Assembly: GCA_019614645.1 (NCBI GenBank)
Contig: JABWDB010000001.1
Coordinates: forward strand, 17,897,501-17,961,500
From: Stratiolaelaps scimitus
Taxonomy: Eukaryota > Arthropoda > Arachnida > Mesostigmata > Laelapidae
Length of the DNA stretch: 64,000 nt
Direction: 5' to 3'
The translations under genes were made by a program, and so were the position numbers. Below are positions 9,167 to 20,501 of the stretch, one piece after another. Positions within the stretch are counted from its first letter, which is position 1; each line of letters opens with the position of its first letter. The notes beneath the pieces were generated by a model. That model did no database searches. It was not told the DNA's origin and saw only the letters and a program-made list of their open reading frames with translations.

Positions 9167-9975
9167 GTGTTACAGTAAGCGGTTCGTAAGTTTCGCGCTT
9201 GTACTTACGCCTCGAGAACTCTAAAAAAACATACGTCCTTTAAAAAAGACATTTGCCAAGACTTTCTCATTGCAATTTTTACTCTATGCTAATACGTTCG
9301 TCACTTTCAGCTACCTGTCACGAGTCGCCGATGTTTTTAACTCGAAATTGTTAGTTGACAAGGAACAACAGACGTCAATCTCTCACAAAGTCAAATTCTG
9401 TTTTGCTTAGCCGAACAGTGGATTAATATCTGCTGTAATTTAAAACAGCTGTCAAAGTGTGTGTGTGTGTGTGTTCTATAACGACCCACACATGTTTGTG
9501 ACTGATCTGCATAACGAGAACGCTAGACGCCTTGTCAGCGCTTTTCCCATTGACGAAATGATTAGTTAACATACGCTCCAATTCGAAGATCAAGCTTTCA
9601 ACTCGATTTCAAATATAGTTGCTGCTGTCGTTGCTCCATCGACAAACAGCTCTGAAGTAGCCTGGCTGGTGGCCAACCCCTTCAGAGCATCCTCGTCTAC
9701 CGCAGAAGATACTTTTTCATCCGCGTCGTCATTGTGGTCGTCATTCTCATACTCGTTGTGTTAGCGCATCTTTAACTCGTTGTAGTTGTTCGAGCTGCCG
9801 ATACCCGTTTCGTGGTTATGGATCCACGTCGTCAACCTGCTTCAGCCACTAGCGGCTTTTTCGGCCCGTTCATGTATTGCCCTGTACTGCGCGAGTTTGG
9901 TATCAACCACGAATTCTCTCCATGCATTGTCAGACAGTCAGCGATCGCCGCCGTCGCCCTTAGACACCGCCTGCT
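9167..9975. other. non-coding stretch downstream of MBOAT7
   Basis: No gene recognised. Holds a (GT)n run at 9467-9484 and short T/A-rich tracts. Confidence 0.5.
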
Positions 9976-9990
9976 CCGTATATAAAGTGG
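9976..9990 (+). promoter_or_regulatory. possible TATA box
   Basis: GTATATAAAG lies immediately left of a 2.5-kb CpG- and triplet-rich block, the position a core promoter would have if that block is an untranslated first exon. TATA-like words are common in this TA-rich DNA, so support is weak. Confidence 0.2.
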
Positions 9991-12480
9991 ACGTTCTAAA
10001 CGGGGGAAAATATACCCGTTGATTCGCCTTCAAATCAGCCAACGACGACTCGGCCTGAGGTTCATTCCCTTCCCTCTCTCTCTCTCTTTTTTCCTTCTCT
10101 CGTTCGCTTGCTCTTTTCTTGATCTTCCTCAGCCCGTTTACCTTTATCTTCTGTGCTGTTCCAATGTCTCACTGTTCTTTAATCATCGTCATCGTGTAAG
10201 CATCATCGTCGCTTGTTACGCGACGTCGGCTGGCGTCGATTCCGACTCTGATCGCTACTTCATCCCTCGCGGACAGCCGATCGAACCTCCTCTGGTTCGG
10301 ATCTGTTCGTCTGGGTCGTCTGTCCATCAGCTCGTTCGTTGTTTCCGAGAATCCTTCCCTATTGCCTCCCACCGTGCGTCTGCGCGTCCGTCCGTCCGAT
10401 GTTGCTTACCTCGGGTTCCAAACGTCAAGCAGTCCCACCGACACTCCGCTTGATCTTCTTCTTCTTCGTCTTCACCGTCTGTTTCTTCCTTTCCATCAGG
10501 AGAAGCCATTCCGCAGAAGCTCCAGCTCTACTCCTGACCCCGAAGTGACTCTCGTCGCATCGAGCCCGGCGTGAGTCGAGCAAACTGGGCAAGTCAGCAC
10601 CGAGCGAGTCGAGACACGACGTTGCTGCGGAGCGGGGTCAGTTGCCTCTCGCTCGTTCGGGTCCACAGGCAGAGCACCACCGTCGTCATCCTCTTATCGC
10701 CCGTGGTGTGGTTCGGTAAGCCGTCCGGCCACTTGCATCTACCTATACCAGCGAACGCGCATGCGTGTCTGAGTCTTCATCTGTGCCCGTGAGTCTGTGT
10801 GAGCGATCGTGTGCGCAGTGCGGACGCAGTGCTCAACGCGAATGCGTTGAGCCAAACGAAAAATCTGATGGCCGTCGTATGACGACGACGACGACAACGT
10901 CGGCAGCCCTGTAACGTAGTGGTATAGTATGTTACGTTCGTCTTGCAAGCGAGCCAGCAAGCAAGAAGTAGCTGCGGAGAAACGGAACGTAACACGAGCG
11001 CGCGGCACCGACGAACAACAACGACGAGGCGAAGAACAAGAAGTCGAGGAGAGACCACCTAAACGGCAGAGGCGGCGATAGCAGTGGCGGCGGCGGCGGT
11101 GGCGGCGGCCGCTTCGACGTAACAACACAACAAACACACGTTGAGCGGAGTGGCTAAACCCACCGGGCGGTCAGTCAGTCAGTCAGCGAGGCAGGCAGGC
11201 AGGCAGCAAGCCAAGCAAACCTCTCACCACTGCACCGGCCAACCAACCAACCAACCGAGAGATAGATATAATAGATATATAGATAGATAAATGTACAGAC
11301 GGAGTTTGCTGCATCAACTGTGTTCGGCGGGTTCCACTGCTCTCCCTGAACGGGTTCTCGACAGCTCGACGAGTTCCGACTCGCGCGCGTGGCTTGTTCA
11401 CCTCTTCGCCGTCCAGCTAGCGTTCATTCTACGTTGAGTTCATCCTCGTCGCCGAAGGCACCTTCGTTCGAAGACTTCGTAGCGTTCGGATCAATCTCCG
11501 CGTGCCGCCGACGTTCAGCGCAGCGTAACGCGCCACATAGCGCAGCCGCCGGTGGTAACTTTTCGGGCGATCGCTCGCTACAGCGGACGTGTAGAGCGGT
11601 GCTGGTGACACGGTGCCGTGGTAGAGCGCAGTCGTCGTACAGCGTAACACCATAGCAGGGCCGGTAAAAGCGGCAACGTAACATTGCGGCTGCTGCTGCT
11701 ACAGCAGCTGCTGGTGCTGCTGCTGCTGTTGTTACTGCGAGGCGAGAGCTGTCATACGGGTGACGGTTAGTTCGCCGCGTTGTGGCCAGGTGGCGCCCCC
11801 CGCGTTCAGGACGACGTCTTCTGTCGCATCTCGACCATCGCCGGCGTGTTGTTCACGGCGGCAACGGCGAACGCGGGAAATCGCACGATACTGCCGATCG
11901 CTGCTTCAGCTGCTGCTGCTGCTGCCGGCTCCTCTGTTGCTGCTGGTGCGCCCTGTCTTGTCGTCGTGCCGTTTGTGGCTGCTGCTGCTGCTGCTGGTGG
12001 TGGCGGCGGTTCTTCAGATCAGAAGCCCAAAAGCAGACGAGCGTCGAGCCGCCTGTAACAACCCGAACGGAGTCGGCGCGTCAAAACCTCCAACCAGCGA
12101 CTTCGCGTCATTTGCGGCCGACGCGCCAGACGGTACACAGTTCGGCAGGTGGCGACAAGAGATAGATAGCAACACTGTGCCAACAACATTTCATTATTGG
12201 CAGCAGCAGCAGCAACAACAACGTGAATACGAGTGCAAAGTGTGGTGAAACAATACAAGTTGGTGTACGTCGCGCGGTCTCGATTGACGCTCGCGATCAA
12301 ACTCTGCTACTGGCGTCGTCACAGACCGTGAACGCCCGCGCACCCACCCTGTGCCCTCTGTGTCCTACAACGCCCACTCAGTTATCTAGCGACTCTCTGG
12401 CGGCATCTACGAAGCGGCGATATAGAGGTCGATCTGTGGATACGACAGACCTTAATGCTGTAACTCACATACATCTCTAT
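9991..12480. other. CpG- and triplet-repeat-rich block, possible first exon or promoter of an unrecognised gene
   Basis: About 2.5 kb with much higher CpG density than its surroundings, polypyrimidine runs (10071-10160), CGA/GAC runs, and long GCT/CAG stretches (11685-11735, 11905-12005, 12195-12220). Several frames are open together on both strands, giving artefactual Cys, Leu, Ala or Gln runs; none has an ATG with a recognisable protein. Arthropod genes for regulators often begin with such leaders. I cannot assign one here. Confidence 0.35.
11169..11290. repeat. compound tetranucleotide microsatellites
   Basis: Four different tetranucleotide runs follow one another within 120 bases: GTCA (about 11169-11185), GGCA (11189-11206), CCAA (11238-11256) and GATA/ATAG (11259-11290). 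Confidence 0.8.

Positions 12481-12482
<2 letters not shown>

Positions 12483-12521
<39 letters not shown>
12483..12521. repeat. (TA)n microsatellite
   Basis: About 39 bases of TA alternation with one G interruption, at the right edge of the CpG-rich block. Confidence 0.95.
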
Positions 12522-12928
12522 GCAGGGTTCTATTTATTCATTTTCGACAACCATCGGTAATGCGTTAGGTGCGAACGTATGTCTGTGTGTGAGAACGCTC
12601 ATAAATCGGAGAGATGAGATCGAATATTTAATAGTACTACCACTACTACTATTGCGACTTGAGTAGTTCTGCTGCGGCCAGTACTGCAGTATTCAAATCG
12701 TCAGCAAACCCATTCTATGACATTGTCGCGGTTACTGAGATTGTCGATTGATCGGATGTGTGTTGTTATGTGCAGCCCCGGGATCTAGTGGTTCATAGCT
12801 GTGCCATTCGACCGGCACCAATAAACAGCAACTATAAGAGAGGATACTTCGACAAACACAAACTTGCTTCGCGCTCAGGATAATCCGGCACTGAGTGATA
12901 GTTCAGCTGAGTGAAGCTGCCTCATCAG

Positions 12929-13103
12929 CAACCTGTTGTCCTTATTGGGCGCCGTCTTTTGTGCGTGATCGTCGCGAATCTCGCTCTTGGCATCCCGCCT
13001 CGAGTCTCGTCGCTGCAATCAACTTGGTTACCCATAGAGCAGGTCTATCTGCCTGTTGATTCACCACAAATCCGATACGGACACGCTACACCTACTATTG
13101 ATG
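12929..13103 (+). CDS. candidate exon ending at a consensus donor
   Basis: An open frame runs from a possible acceptor (CCTCATCAG|) to a textbook donor (ATTGATG|GTAAGT). Its translation has a hydrophobic stretch (LIGRRLLCVIVANLALGIP) followed by a plausible soluble segment (STWLPIEQVYLPVDSPQIRY). There is no in-frame ATG, so it would have to be an internal exon, or it may be untranslated. I recognise no family. The nearby CpG-rich block would fit an upstream first exon. Confidence 0.2.
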
Positions 13104-13644
13104 GTAAGTCAACCAGTGAGCCCTTCTATCGTCCAGCTAAAACACTATTAACCAGCATCCTTTCACTTTTGGCGCTGGGTCGTCTCTGCTGCCGCTGCCA
13201 CTGCTGAGGCTGTCGTCGCTACCGCCGCCACCACCGGGTACTGTTCATGTTGTCCGTGTCAAAAAGCCAAGCCTTGAATCAGATTACCTGATCAGAGCCT
13301 GTTACCACTACTAGGTAACACTGGCGAGAGAGAGAGAGAGGGAATGAGAGAGTCGCAGGAATTATCGACATCCCGCTCCACTCACAAGGCGACGACACAG
13401 TTGTTGTTGTTGTTGTTGTAGTAGCCATCATCATAGTAATATTCTTTAATAGTATATATAATATATTAAAAGTCGACCAGGCGAGAGCAGGTAGAGAGCA
13501 GGCGAACGGGATTGCTAGCGACAGTTGCCTGGTCAACACGCGTGAACCATTGTTTGAACGGCGAGCGAACGGTCATCCGATGGCGGCCGATGAACGTCCG
13601 TCATCGTCGAATCCGTCGCCTCGAAACAAGCTTAGTGCTGATCA

Positions 13645-13647
<3 letters not shown>

Positions 13648-13686
<39 letters not shown>
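13648..13686. repeat. (TC)n microsatellite
   Basis: Nearly 40 bases of CT alternation; it produces artificial Ser-Leu runs in translation. Confidence 0.95.
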
Positions 13687-13687
<1 letters not shown>

Positions 13688-14388
13688 GTCAACACTTTAC
13701 CTGACTCTGATGCTATGAGGCGTCTGCTGAGCTGTCAATGCTATGCGATTGCCGCCGGCATGCTGCTGCTGCTGCGCTCAGACGTTACACGCATAACGTG
13801 GCGAGAACGACGAGTCGACTGACGACTCCGAAATACGTCTTCAACTCGGACAGTTTAGGCAGTGTCACTGATGTATATGTTTAACGTGTTTAACGCTTGA
13901 GAAATAGAACCAACTGCTGCGAGGCAACCGTCCCTCCAGAACTGCGACCTGCAAACTCAATACGTAAGTTCAAATTTGCATTAGAATGGAGCACTCAGTT
14001 GAGTTGTTGTTGCTGAATTGTAGCGGCAACGCAACAAAGAGAGCGTACCGACCGAAAGAAAAAACCGTCAATTAGCCTTCTAGCGGTCGTCACAGAAATA
14101 CACACGTTACACAGTGGCAGCAAGCAACTGTGAAGAATACAACCAACACCGGAGAGTAATCGATGGTCGTCTGTTAGATTGATCTGCGCGTTAAGTTGGA
14201 ATTGGCGCAATGAGAAGTGGTACGCCGAAGTTCAATGACTCGTCTGAACCGAAACATAGTGTGCCTTCCGCAAAGATAGACAGATTGAGTACTTGACTAC
14301 GAGTTCGTTGGCAGAGACAATGCAATGACATATAAAGTACAACGCGAAGTTATGGCAAGGGGCGGTCGTGGACTCTCGATATTTGTCT

Positions 14389-14419
14389 TCTAAAGCTGTG
14401 GCGATGCCATAGCTTTAGA
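14389..14419. repeat. 14-bp hairpin with one wobble, 3-base loop
   Basis: TCTAAAGCTGTGGC (14389-14402) pairs with GCCATAGCTTTAGA (14406-14419) with one G-T wobble around GAT. Confidence 0.8.
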
Positions 14420-14758
14420 GAGAGTAACTGAGTGATTGATTGATTGATTGATGTGTGACTTCTTCTCCCCACCAGCTGAATGCCTTCATCAGATTGTCGT
14501 TGAAAGTCGACATGATGCCAAAGTCGCTGACGTCGCCAATCTTAGGCTCGCGTCGACGCGTCTATGGAGATGTTCGCCGAACGGGCGGCAATCGACACTT
14601 TTGCATGGCGTGTGTCAAATTGCATTCACACAGCAGCAACGAACCCCTGGTTAAGTCTCGGAGTGGTCGAATGTTGAACATATTCTGAATATATTTTCAC
14701 TGCACCCATCTTCTCTGTATCGACTACGTCGCACGTAAAGCCGCCGTATTCGGGGGTC

Positions 14759-14788
14759 TATTGGCATGTTTGTTTAAACATGCCAATA
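14759..14788. repeat. 13-bp perfect hairpin, 4-base loop
   Basis: TATTGGCATGTTT (14759-14771) and AAACATGCCAATA (14776-14788) are exact reverse complements around GTTT. Confidence 0.85.
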
Positions 14789-17262
14789 TACCTTCCCTCG
14801 AAATGGCGAAGAAAATTGAGTTGCTGGTTTAGAACATCTTTAGTGGTCACACTTGTTCGTGTTGGTATCTGTATGGATGGATATCTTGGACTATTCTCCG
14901 TGAAAACAGATGAAGTGGCCTACTTTTTGTTAGCGCTGTAAGACTACCAATATTGGCATGCATTAAGTAAGATGGTGATCAGCTCTTGTCAATTGAAGAT
15001 AATTTTCACCCTAAATTCAACTTTATGTATTTTATAACTCTGACCGATAGTGAGGCCGACCTCTGTATATGTTGACCACAAACTCGGAAGCTATTTCAAG
15101 GTGTTACTGACACGCAAATGACGTCTCGACTGCACCATATCTATCCGCCAAACGTTGAGTGCACACTACCGTGTATTTATCCAGCGGCAACTGGAAGCAG
15201 CAGCTGGAACAACAACATCGATCTATCGATCAATCAGAATAAAAGTATCCATTCAGACACGATCGCTACATTAGTCCGTTAGAGCATCAAGTGGACAATT
15301 CGACCTATTATTGTTGTATGATCATTAGCCTTGCTGCTTGGGCTGCATGATCATATATATATATATATATATATATACTTTTTAGCGAGTTACGTATGCA
15401 GTATGCAAGTAACGATCTGATTTAATCGAATCAAATGCAATGGCACCGCCTGTTGGCCTGTCTGTCAATGGACGCTGTGCATATATACAGACAGTTCCGT
15501 TTATGTGCCCTACCAGCGACACAGCTCACCTCGCCGAGTTCAACTTTAGCTTTTAATCAGATTAGACAACGAAAAAGTCGGTGTTCGTCTTGAATTATCC
15601 TCTGGTGATCTGTGTCTCGCGTAGCTGGTTTTTTGCGCAGTCGACAGCTGTTTGGCTGTCACTGTATGATGAGGTGAACGTCAGATGGTTGGGCCGTATT
15701 TTATCAAAAAGTTTAATCTGATCCGTGTTTTTTTTATCTTCATAATTAGCTTGCCTGCCGACATGTATGTTTCGTTTCTCGTATTAGTTAATGAGTTTCG
15801 TCTGTAGAAGCAGGAAGAGTCCACATCATTCCCCTTTGCAGCAAAACATACAGCGATAAGAATCAGTCGCGTTTATATTCGATTTTCGAGTTCTTTATAT
15901 TTCCACTGCCTCCTCGAGCGGGTCACGAGAGCCATACGCCTAAACAGCGTTCGCACGTTACTGTGATTTCAAGCGGGGGAAACCATAGCTAATTTTAACT
16001 TGGTCACAAACCTGATAACCAGCCCCATTCTGGAGCGATGTATAACATATATACTATATTACTAGATATAATAGAATCGACGGATTCGATCACAGTCGAC
16101 TCCCCTACGCGTCACCGGGAACGTTTCCAAAGCATCCCCTATAGAGATATTTAGAAACAGGCATTCTCCTTAAGTGTCTCTCCTTCGTGGTCACAAAGCG
16201 ACACATCTTATAAGACACCAGTGCGAATGTGCCATGCAACCATAGGCGTGGTTTTGGAAGGGCCCAGCAGAAGGAAAAGACGTCAACCGTTATAAAGAGC
16301 GATGGAAGCCACATCAACGTAACCCTTGATCCCTTGTGCTGGCTGGGTCCCGTTTGCGCGTTGGTGCAATTTTGCTATTCTGGGACGTGCGCTTTCTAAA
16401 GCAGTAAAGGTGCCGCTGAATTGCTGCTAATTATTAGCTGAAATTCCGTGATGAATTCTATGATGCATTCGCTTTTTGTACGATGGGAGTCGCCGAGGTA
16501 GAGTAGAACGACTCTCACTATTATTGTTACTATTTTTCCGGATAGTTTGTAAAGTGACGATAACATGTGAATTTCGTTGCATATTGTATTATTTTAATTC
16601 AACGTCAACTTCAAGACAATCAAAGATTGGTCGATGGCAGCCAGTGGGTAGCTTCTGTGATTATAAGACAAAGGATCGTGATACTAATGAACGGGGATAA
16701 CAAATTCAAAATGGAGAGCTTAAATATATCTCAAAGTGCCATTTTTTTCACCTTAATTAGTCGGGGTCAATTTCATACTTCATTCGGTCACTAATTCTAC
16801 AAGTCAAAAAGGGTCACAGTACTAGCTTTTTTCGCTTTGCAAAAAATCTGATACGAGCGATCCAGCAGTATTTTTCTAATTGGCAAAGTATTCTATTCTA
16901 GATGTATTATGGCCATCAGCATTACAGTGTCTATCTCTCTCCCTTGCTTTCTAATCATTCACTGATTAGAGAAAGGAAGCCATGAGTTCTCGAGTCTCTC
17001 CGAACCAGTGACAAATTATCTGTGTCGTTACCATCTCCGTAACGTATAATCTTCCGTGTGCATTCGTCCTCGTGCCTGGCTGAGTGGAAGCGTTAGTGGG
17101 CAGCTCGTGTCGCTGCTACATTCGGCTTATCTTTGTCACTAGCGAATTTTTTCTTAGGTAACCAAAGGCCTCTTACCGCGTTAGCGGGTTGAATAAGGCC
17201 GATTTTCACTGTTCGAGTCACGATCGACTGTTTTCTTCCTAACTGCGCATGCATCTTTGAAT

Positions 17263-17282
17263 GATAATAATAATAATAATAA
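17263..17282. repeat. (TAA)n microsatellite
   Basis: About seven TAA units in non-coding sequence. Confidence 0.9.
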
Positions 17283-18384
17283 TGTTTCGTTCTGTGATGT
17301 CGTTAACTAAAGTCTGAAAAATATGTTATACATTTTCGATAGTGGAGTGGTCGCGTCTTCAAAAGCAAATATGAATTTCGTCAAAGCAGTATATGCAGCA
17401 CTGTGAAGGATAACGCCGCACACCACTTTTAGCATCGGTTAACGATTGGCTACGCAGCGAGCAACTTGAATTTCAGCTCATTTTCTAGGCGACGCCGGCA
17501 ACAGCAGCAGCAGCTATCATATGATCGGAAGCCAATTGTAGCACGGCTTTCATAACGACCGCGACGTCCAAGTACCGACTGCCCGACTGCTTGCTAACAA
17601 CTAGAAGGCGGAAGATGTCCGCGTGAGATGCTTCTACCAGTTGCGTTCTTTTTTTTGTTGTTGTCTCTCATCTAATGATCTCTGTCGAATCGAGCAGCAG
17701 GCGACATTTCAATGTGGACGGGACTCCTCGACGTGGACACAGCCAAGGGGCTGCGCCGCTGATGGTGGCGGTGTCCGTCCATGGTCGCGATTTGCTCGCA
17801 CGGTTTGATATCGTGGTTTTTCCACTTTATTTCCGCCGACACTGACGATCGCTGTGGCTCACGTTGTTGCTTGCTGTTCCACGTAAAGCTGTATAAACGT
17901 GGAGGCGTCCTGTCCATTCACATCATCGTTTTGTTTTCTATATTGTTGCTGCAGCTATTTCGTGAGCTGTAGCCCAACTAGCTGTTAATACTGATGCCAC
18001 GCTTGGTCAGCTACGATTATACGAGTTCCAATACACGCGCGCATACACGTCGATTTTATTTGATGGAAATAAATTATCGCGAACTTCGAAACCACAGGTC
18101 CGAGGTTCGTCCGACCGCAGGGACTGTTGTTCGACAGGTGATAATATGTGTGCGTTTGTATGTATATGTTTATCCGCACAACGATGAAGTTCCGTCTTTA
18201 TCTATTTTGATAGTTATATTCATTTTTGGAATCGCGTGAGAAAATATACCCAAAAGCTATAACCATCATGTCCTGTATATCAGTTGAATGTGGAAATATC
18301 CTGCTCGTCGTCGTCGTCTATACATACATACATGCACATTCTACAAGTTAAATCATTTGTTCAAAAAGACGTTATTTCCTTTGA

Positions 18385-18675
18385 TTAGTAGACACGACCA
18401 CAGTTCTTACAGATGCTGGCCAACTGAAAGAAGGAGGTTTCTTGATCTATTGAAGCATCTGCGAGCGTTCTTCCGATGACATGTTGGGCGGCTTCGTGGC
18501 TCCACGAAACGAATAAGCTTATTCCGATCTGATAAAGCCAATGCGCGTTGTTCATCGACGGTTCGGCCAGACCCTGGCTTTGTCGCCCAGCATCGCGTCC
18601 GCCGCTGCCGTCACCGATGATGCTGATCATAGTTTCAGATTTGTCAACGTTTGCGAGGAAATCGCGCGCAGTCAT
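18385..18675 (-). CDS. candidate minus-strand exon or small ORF, unknown protein
   Basis: Minus-strand ATG at 18675 in a good context (CAAAATGAC) opens 96 codons with varied, non-repetitive composition and coding-like third positions. Segments include MTARDFLANVDKSETMISI, MNNAHWLYQIGISLFVSWS and HEAAQHVIGRTLADASID. Near the end a donor-like site (AGCATCT|GTAAGA, exon border at 18411) would splice it onward; otherwise it stops at 18385. CAG repeats lie just upstream of the ATG, as in many arthropod leaders. No family recognised, and no next exon identified to the left. Confidence 0.25.
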   Translation of the reverse strand: MTARDFLANVDKSETMISIIGDGSGGRDAGRQSQGLAEPSMNNAHWLYQIGISLFVSWSHEAAQHVIGRTLADASIDQETSFFQLASICKNCGRVY

Positions 18676-19101
18676 TTTGCTGCTGCTGCTGTTGGATTCT
18701 CACGCCGTCATAGGATCATAGACAAGAGCAGCAGCAGCAGCCATCGGTGAGCGGCACGCGGTGGCCGTTCGGGCAGTTACGGCTACGTAACCGCAAGAAC
18801 TGAGGGCGTTGTACCAGAATGAGCGAAGGGCGAACTGCGGACCGATCGTTTGCTGCCTGTGACTGTGCTTTTTGTTGTGTGTGTTGCTCTTGGACCAAGA
18901 AGGATAGCATACCGAGTTAGGGTTTGCTTGACTGAGTTGGGTTCGTTGGACGTTTTGGGATCGATCCACCGTTTCCTGGGTGTCAGGCTTACAGACACAA
19001 AGATAGCAAGAACAGCAGTGGGAGCCATAGCGGCAGCAGCAATAGGAAAATGACACTGCTACACTGTGCGTTCGTACGCACGAATATATGCTCACACTTG
19101 T

Positions 19102-19184
<83 letters not shown>

Positions 19185-20471
19185 ATACAAGTGCATGAAT
19201 ACTGCTGACGCAGCGTCGTAGACAAGTTTTCCATTGGGCACAAATAAGTGAATTCCCCCAAGGGAATGATATACAGGCAGTTAATATTGTATGTTAGTAT
19301 TGTACATTTGACAGGCCAATGTCTTCTGGAGACGGACACACACACACATACAGGGTGACGAGGGCTGAAACCCACTCAAGACAGTATGTCTTGTGTTTGT
19401 TTTGAGGTTCACATTTCTTCTTTATTCTCAATGTTTGTCGAATGTCAGCGACAAATTCTACGTCGCCTGCTACATGGATGTTCGTCTACGTTGGTGCCAA
19501 TTTCGCTTGATCGTCCTTCAGACGCGAATGTACCTGCTGATTCAGCGAAGATAACGTCGCTTGGCTATCAGCTGGTATCCGCTTAGAGGAAATGTGAATT
19601 CAATGAAAAAAACTTCACAATACCTGGCGCGCAGACAGTGTGTTTGTCTTAGATGTGTTCACGGTGTTGTTTAGTTAAATGGTATAATCTCTTGACTTAT
19701 CCATTCAGTTGGTTCGCTCACTGAGTCTGTCGTTTGCAATAACAGCCGTACCAGATGTGGATGGCCCCGACCAACCGTGGCATATACAGTCGCATACACC
19801 CCCGATGATATTCTAGTGTAACGGTACGACAGGATAGGACGATACAGGGGATTTTCAAGAATCGTAGCCATGACGTTGCGCACCCTTGCACGTAATCCTT
19901 CTCAAAGTCGTCATTGACTTTAATACGATTCAACTGATCGTACGCGACCAAGTACTAGTACTACTACTACTAGTATAGCAATAGAAAGTAGCATTTGGCT
20001 ATTTACGACGTATCAGGCGTCTCACTATATCGTGGGAGGGGGTCGTCTTCAATGGCATTCTATCATAACGGAGCCCACCGTATTCAACGGACATCACCGT
20101 GAAGGCTGCGTTAAGCGAAACGAGACGGACCGCTGTTGATCACCGGACGAAGGTGGCAACGGCGGCGGCGGACATCAGGGGCATTAGTTCAACGATTGAT
20201 GTTCTCAGATGATTGAAATGAACGTAACTAATCGCCGCCTGTAATGAGTACAGTATGAGGTTGATCGTCATCCGCTAGCAAAATATAGTGTAGCAATTAA
20301 ATAAACTAGAAAAAATCGTCACCATGCACGTCGCCCTTTTTAATACCCATTCATAGTAAGAATTGCCAGAATATGAGTGACTTGGAACTATTTTTCCTAG
20401 CCTCAATATGAAGTGAGACGTCTTTCGGCTGTAAATGTCATGCAGGTAAATCCGCCTTTATCGCCTTTGGG
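18676..20471. other. non-coding stretch
   Basis: CAG-type runs (18678-18745, 19020-19040) and the long palindromic TA tract (19095-19193); otherwise nothing recognised. Confidence 0.5.
19095..19193. repeat. long (TA)n tract inside inverted unique flanks
   Basis: About 80 bases of TA alternation are bracketed by CACTTGTATATA on the left and TATATACAAGTG on the right, so the unique flanks are reverse complements too and the whole 99 bases can fold as one hairpin. Confidence 0.9.
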
Positions 20472-20501
20472 AAAAACTAATATCCTATGATATTAGTTTT
20501 T
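20472..20501. repeat. 13-bp perfect hairpin, 4-base loop
   Basis: AAAAACTAATATC (20472-20484) and GATATTAGTTTTT (20489-20501) around CTAT, followed by further T residues. It looks like a bacterial terminator, but the context is eukaryotic and no gene ends here. Confidence 0.85.

Larger units (their letters stand above)
13104..18384. other. non-coding stretch with microsatellites and hairpins
   Basis: No recognisable gene over more than 5 kb. Contains AG (13327-13343), TTG (13400-13420), TC (13648-13686), TA (15353-15377) and TAA (17263-17282) runs, hairpins at 14389-14419, 14759-14788 and about 16944-16978 (with a small bulge), and TATA-like words without a gene downstream. Confidence 0.5.
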
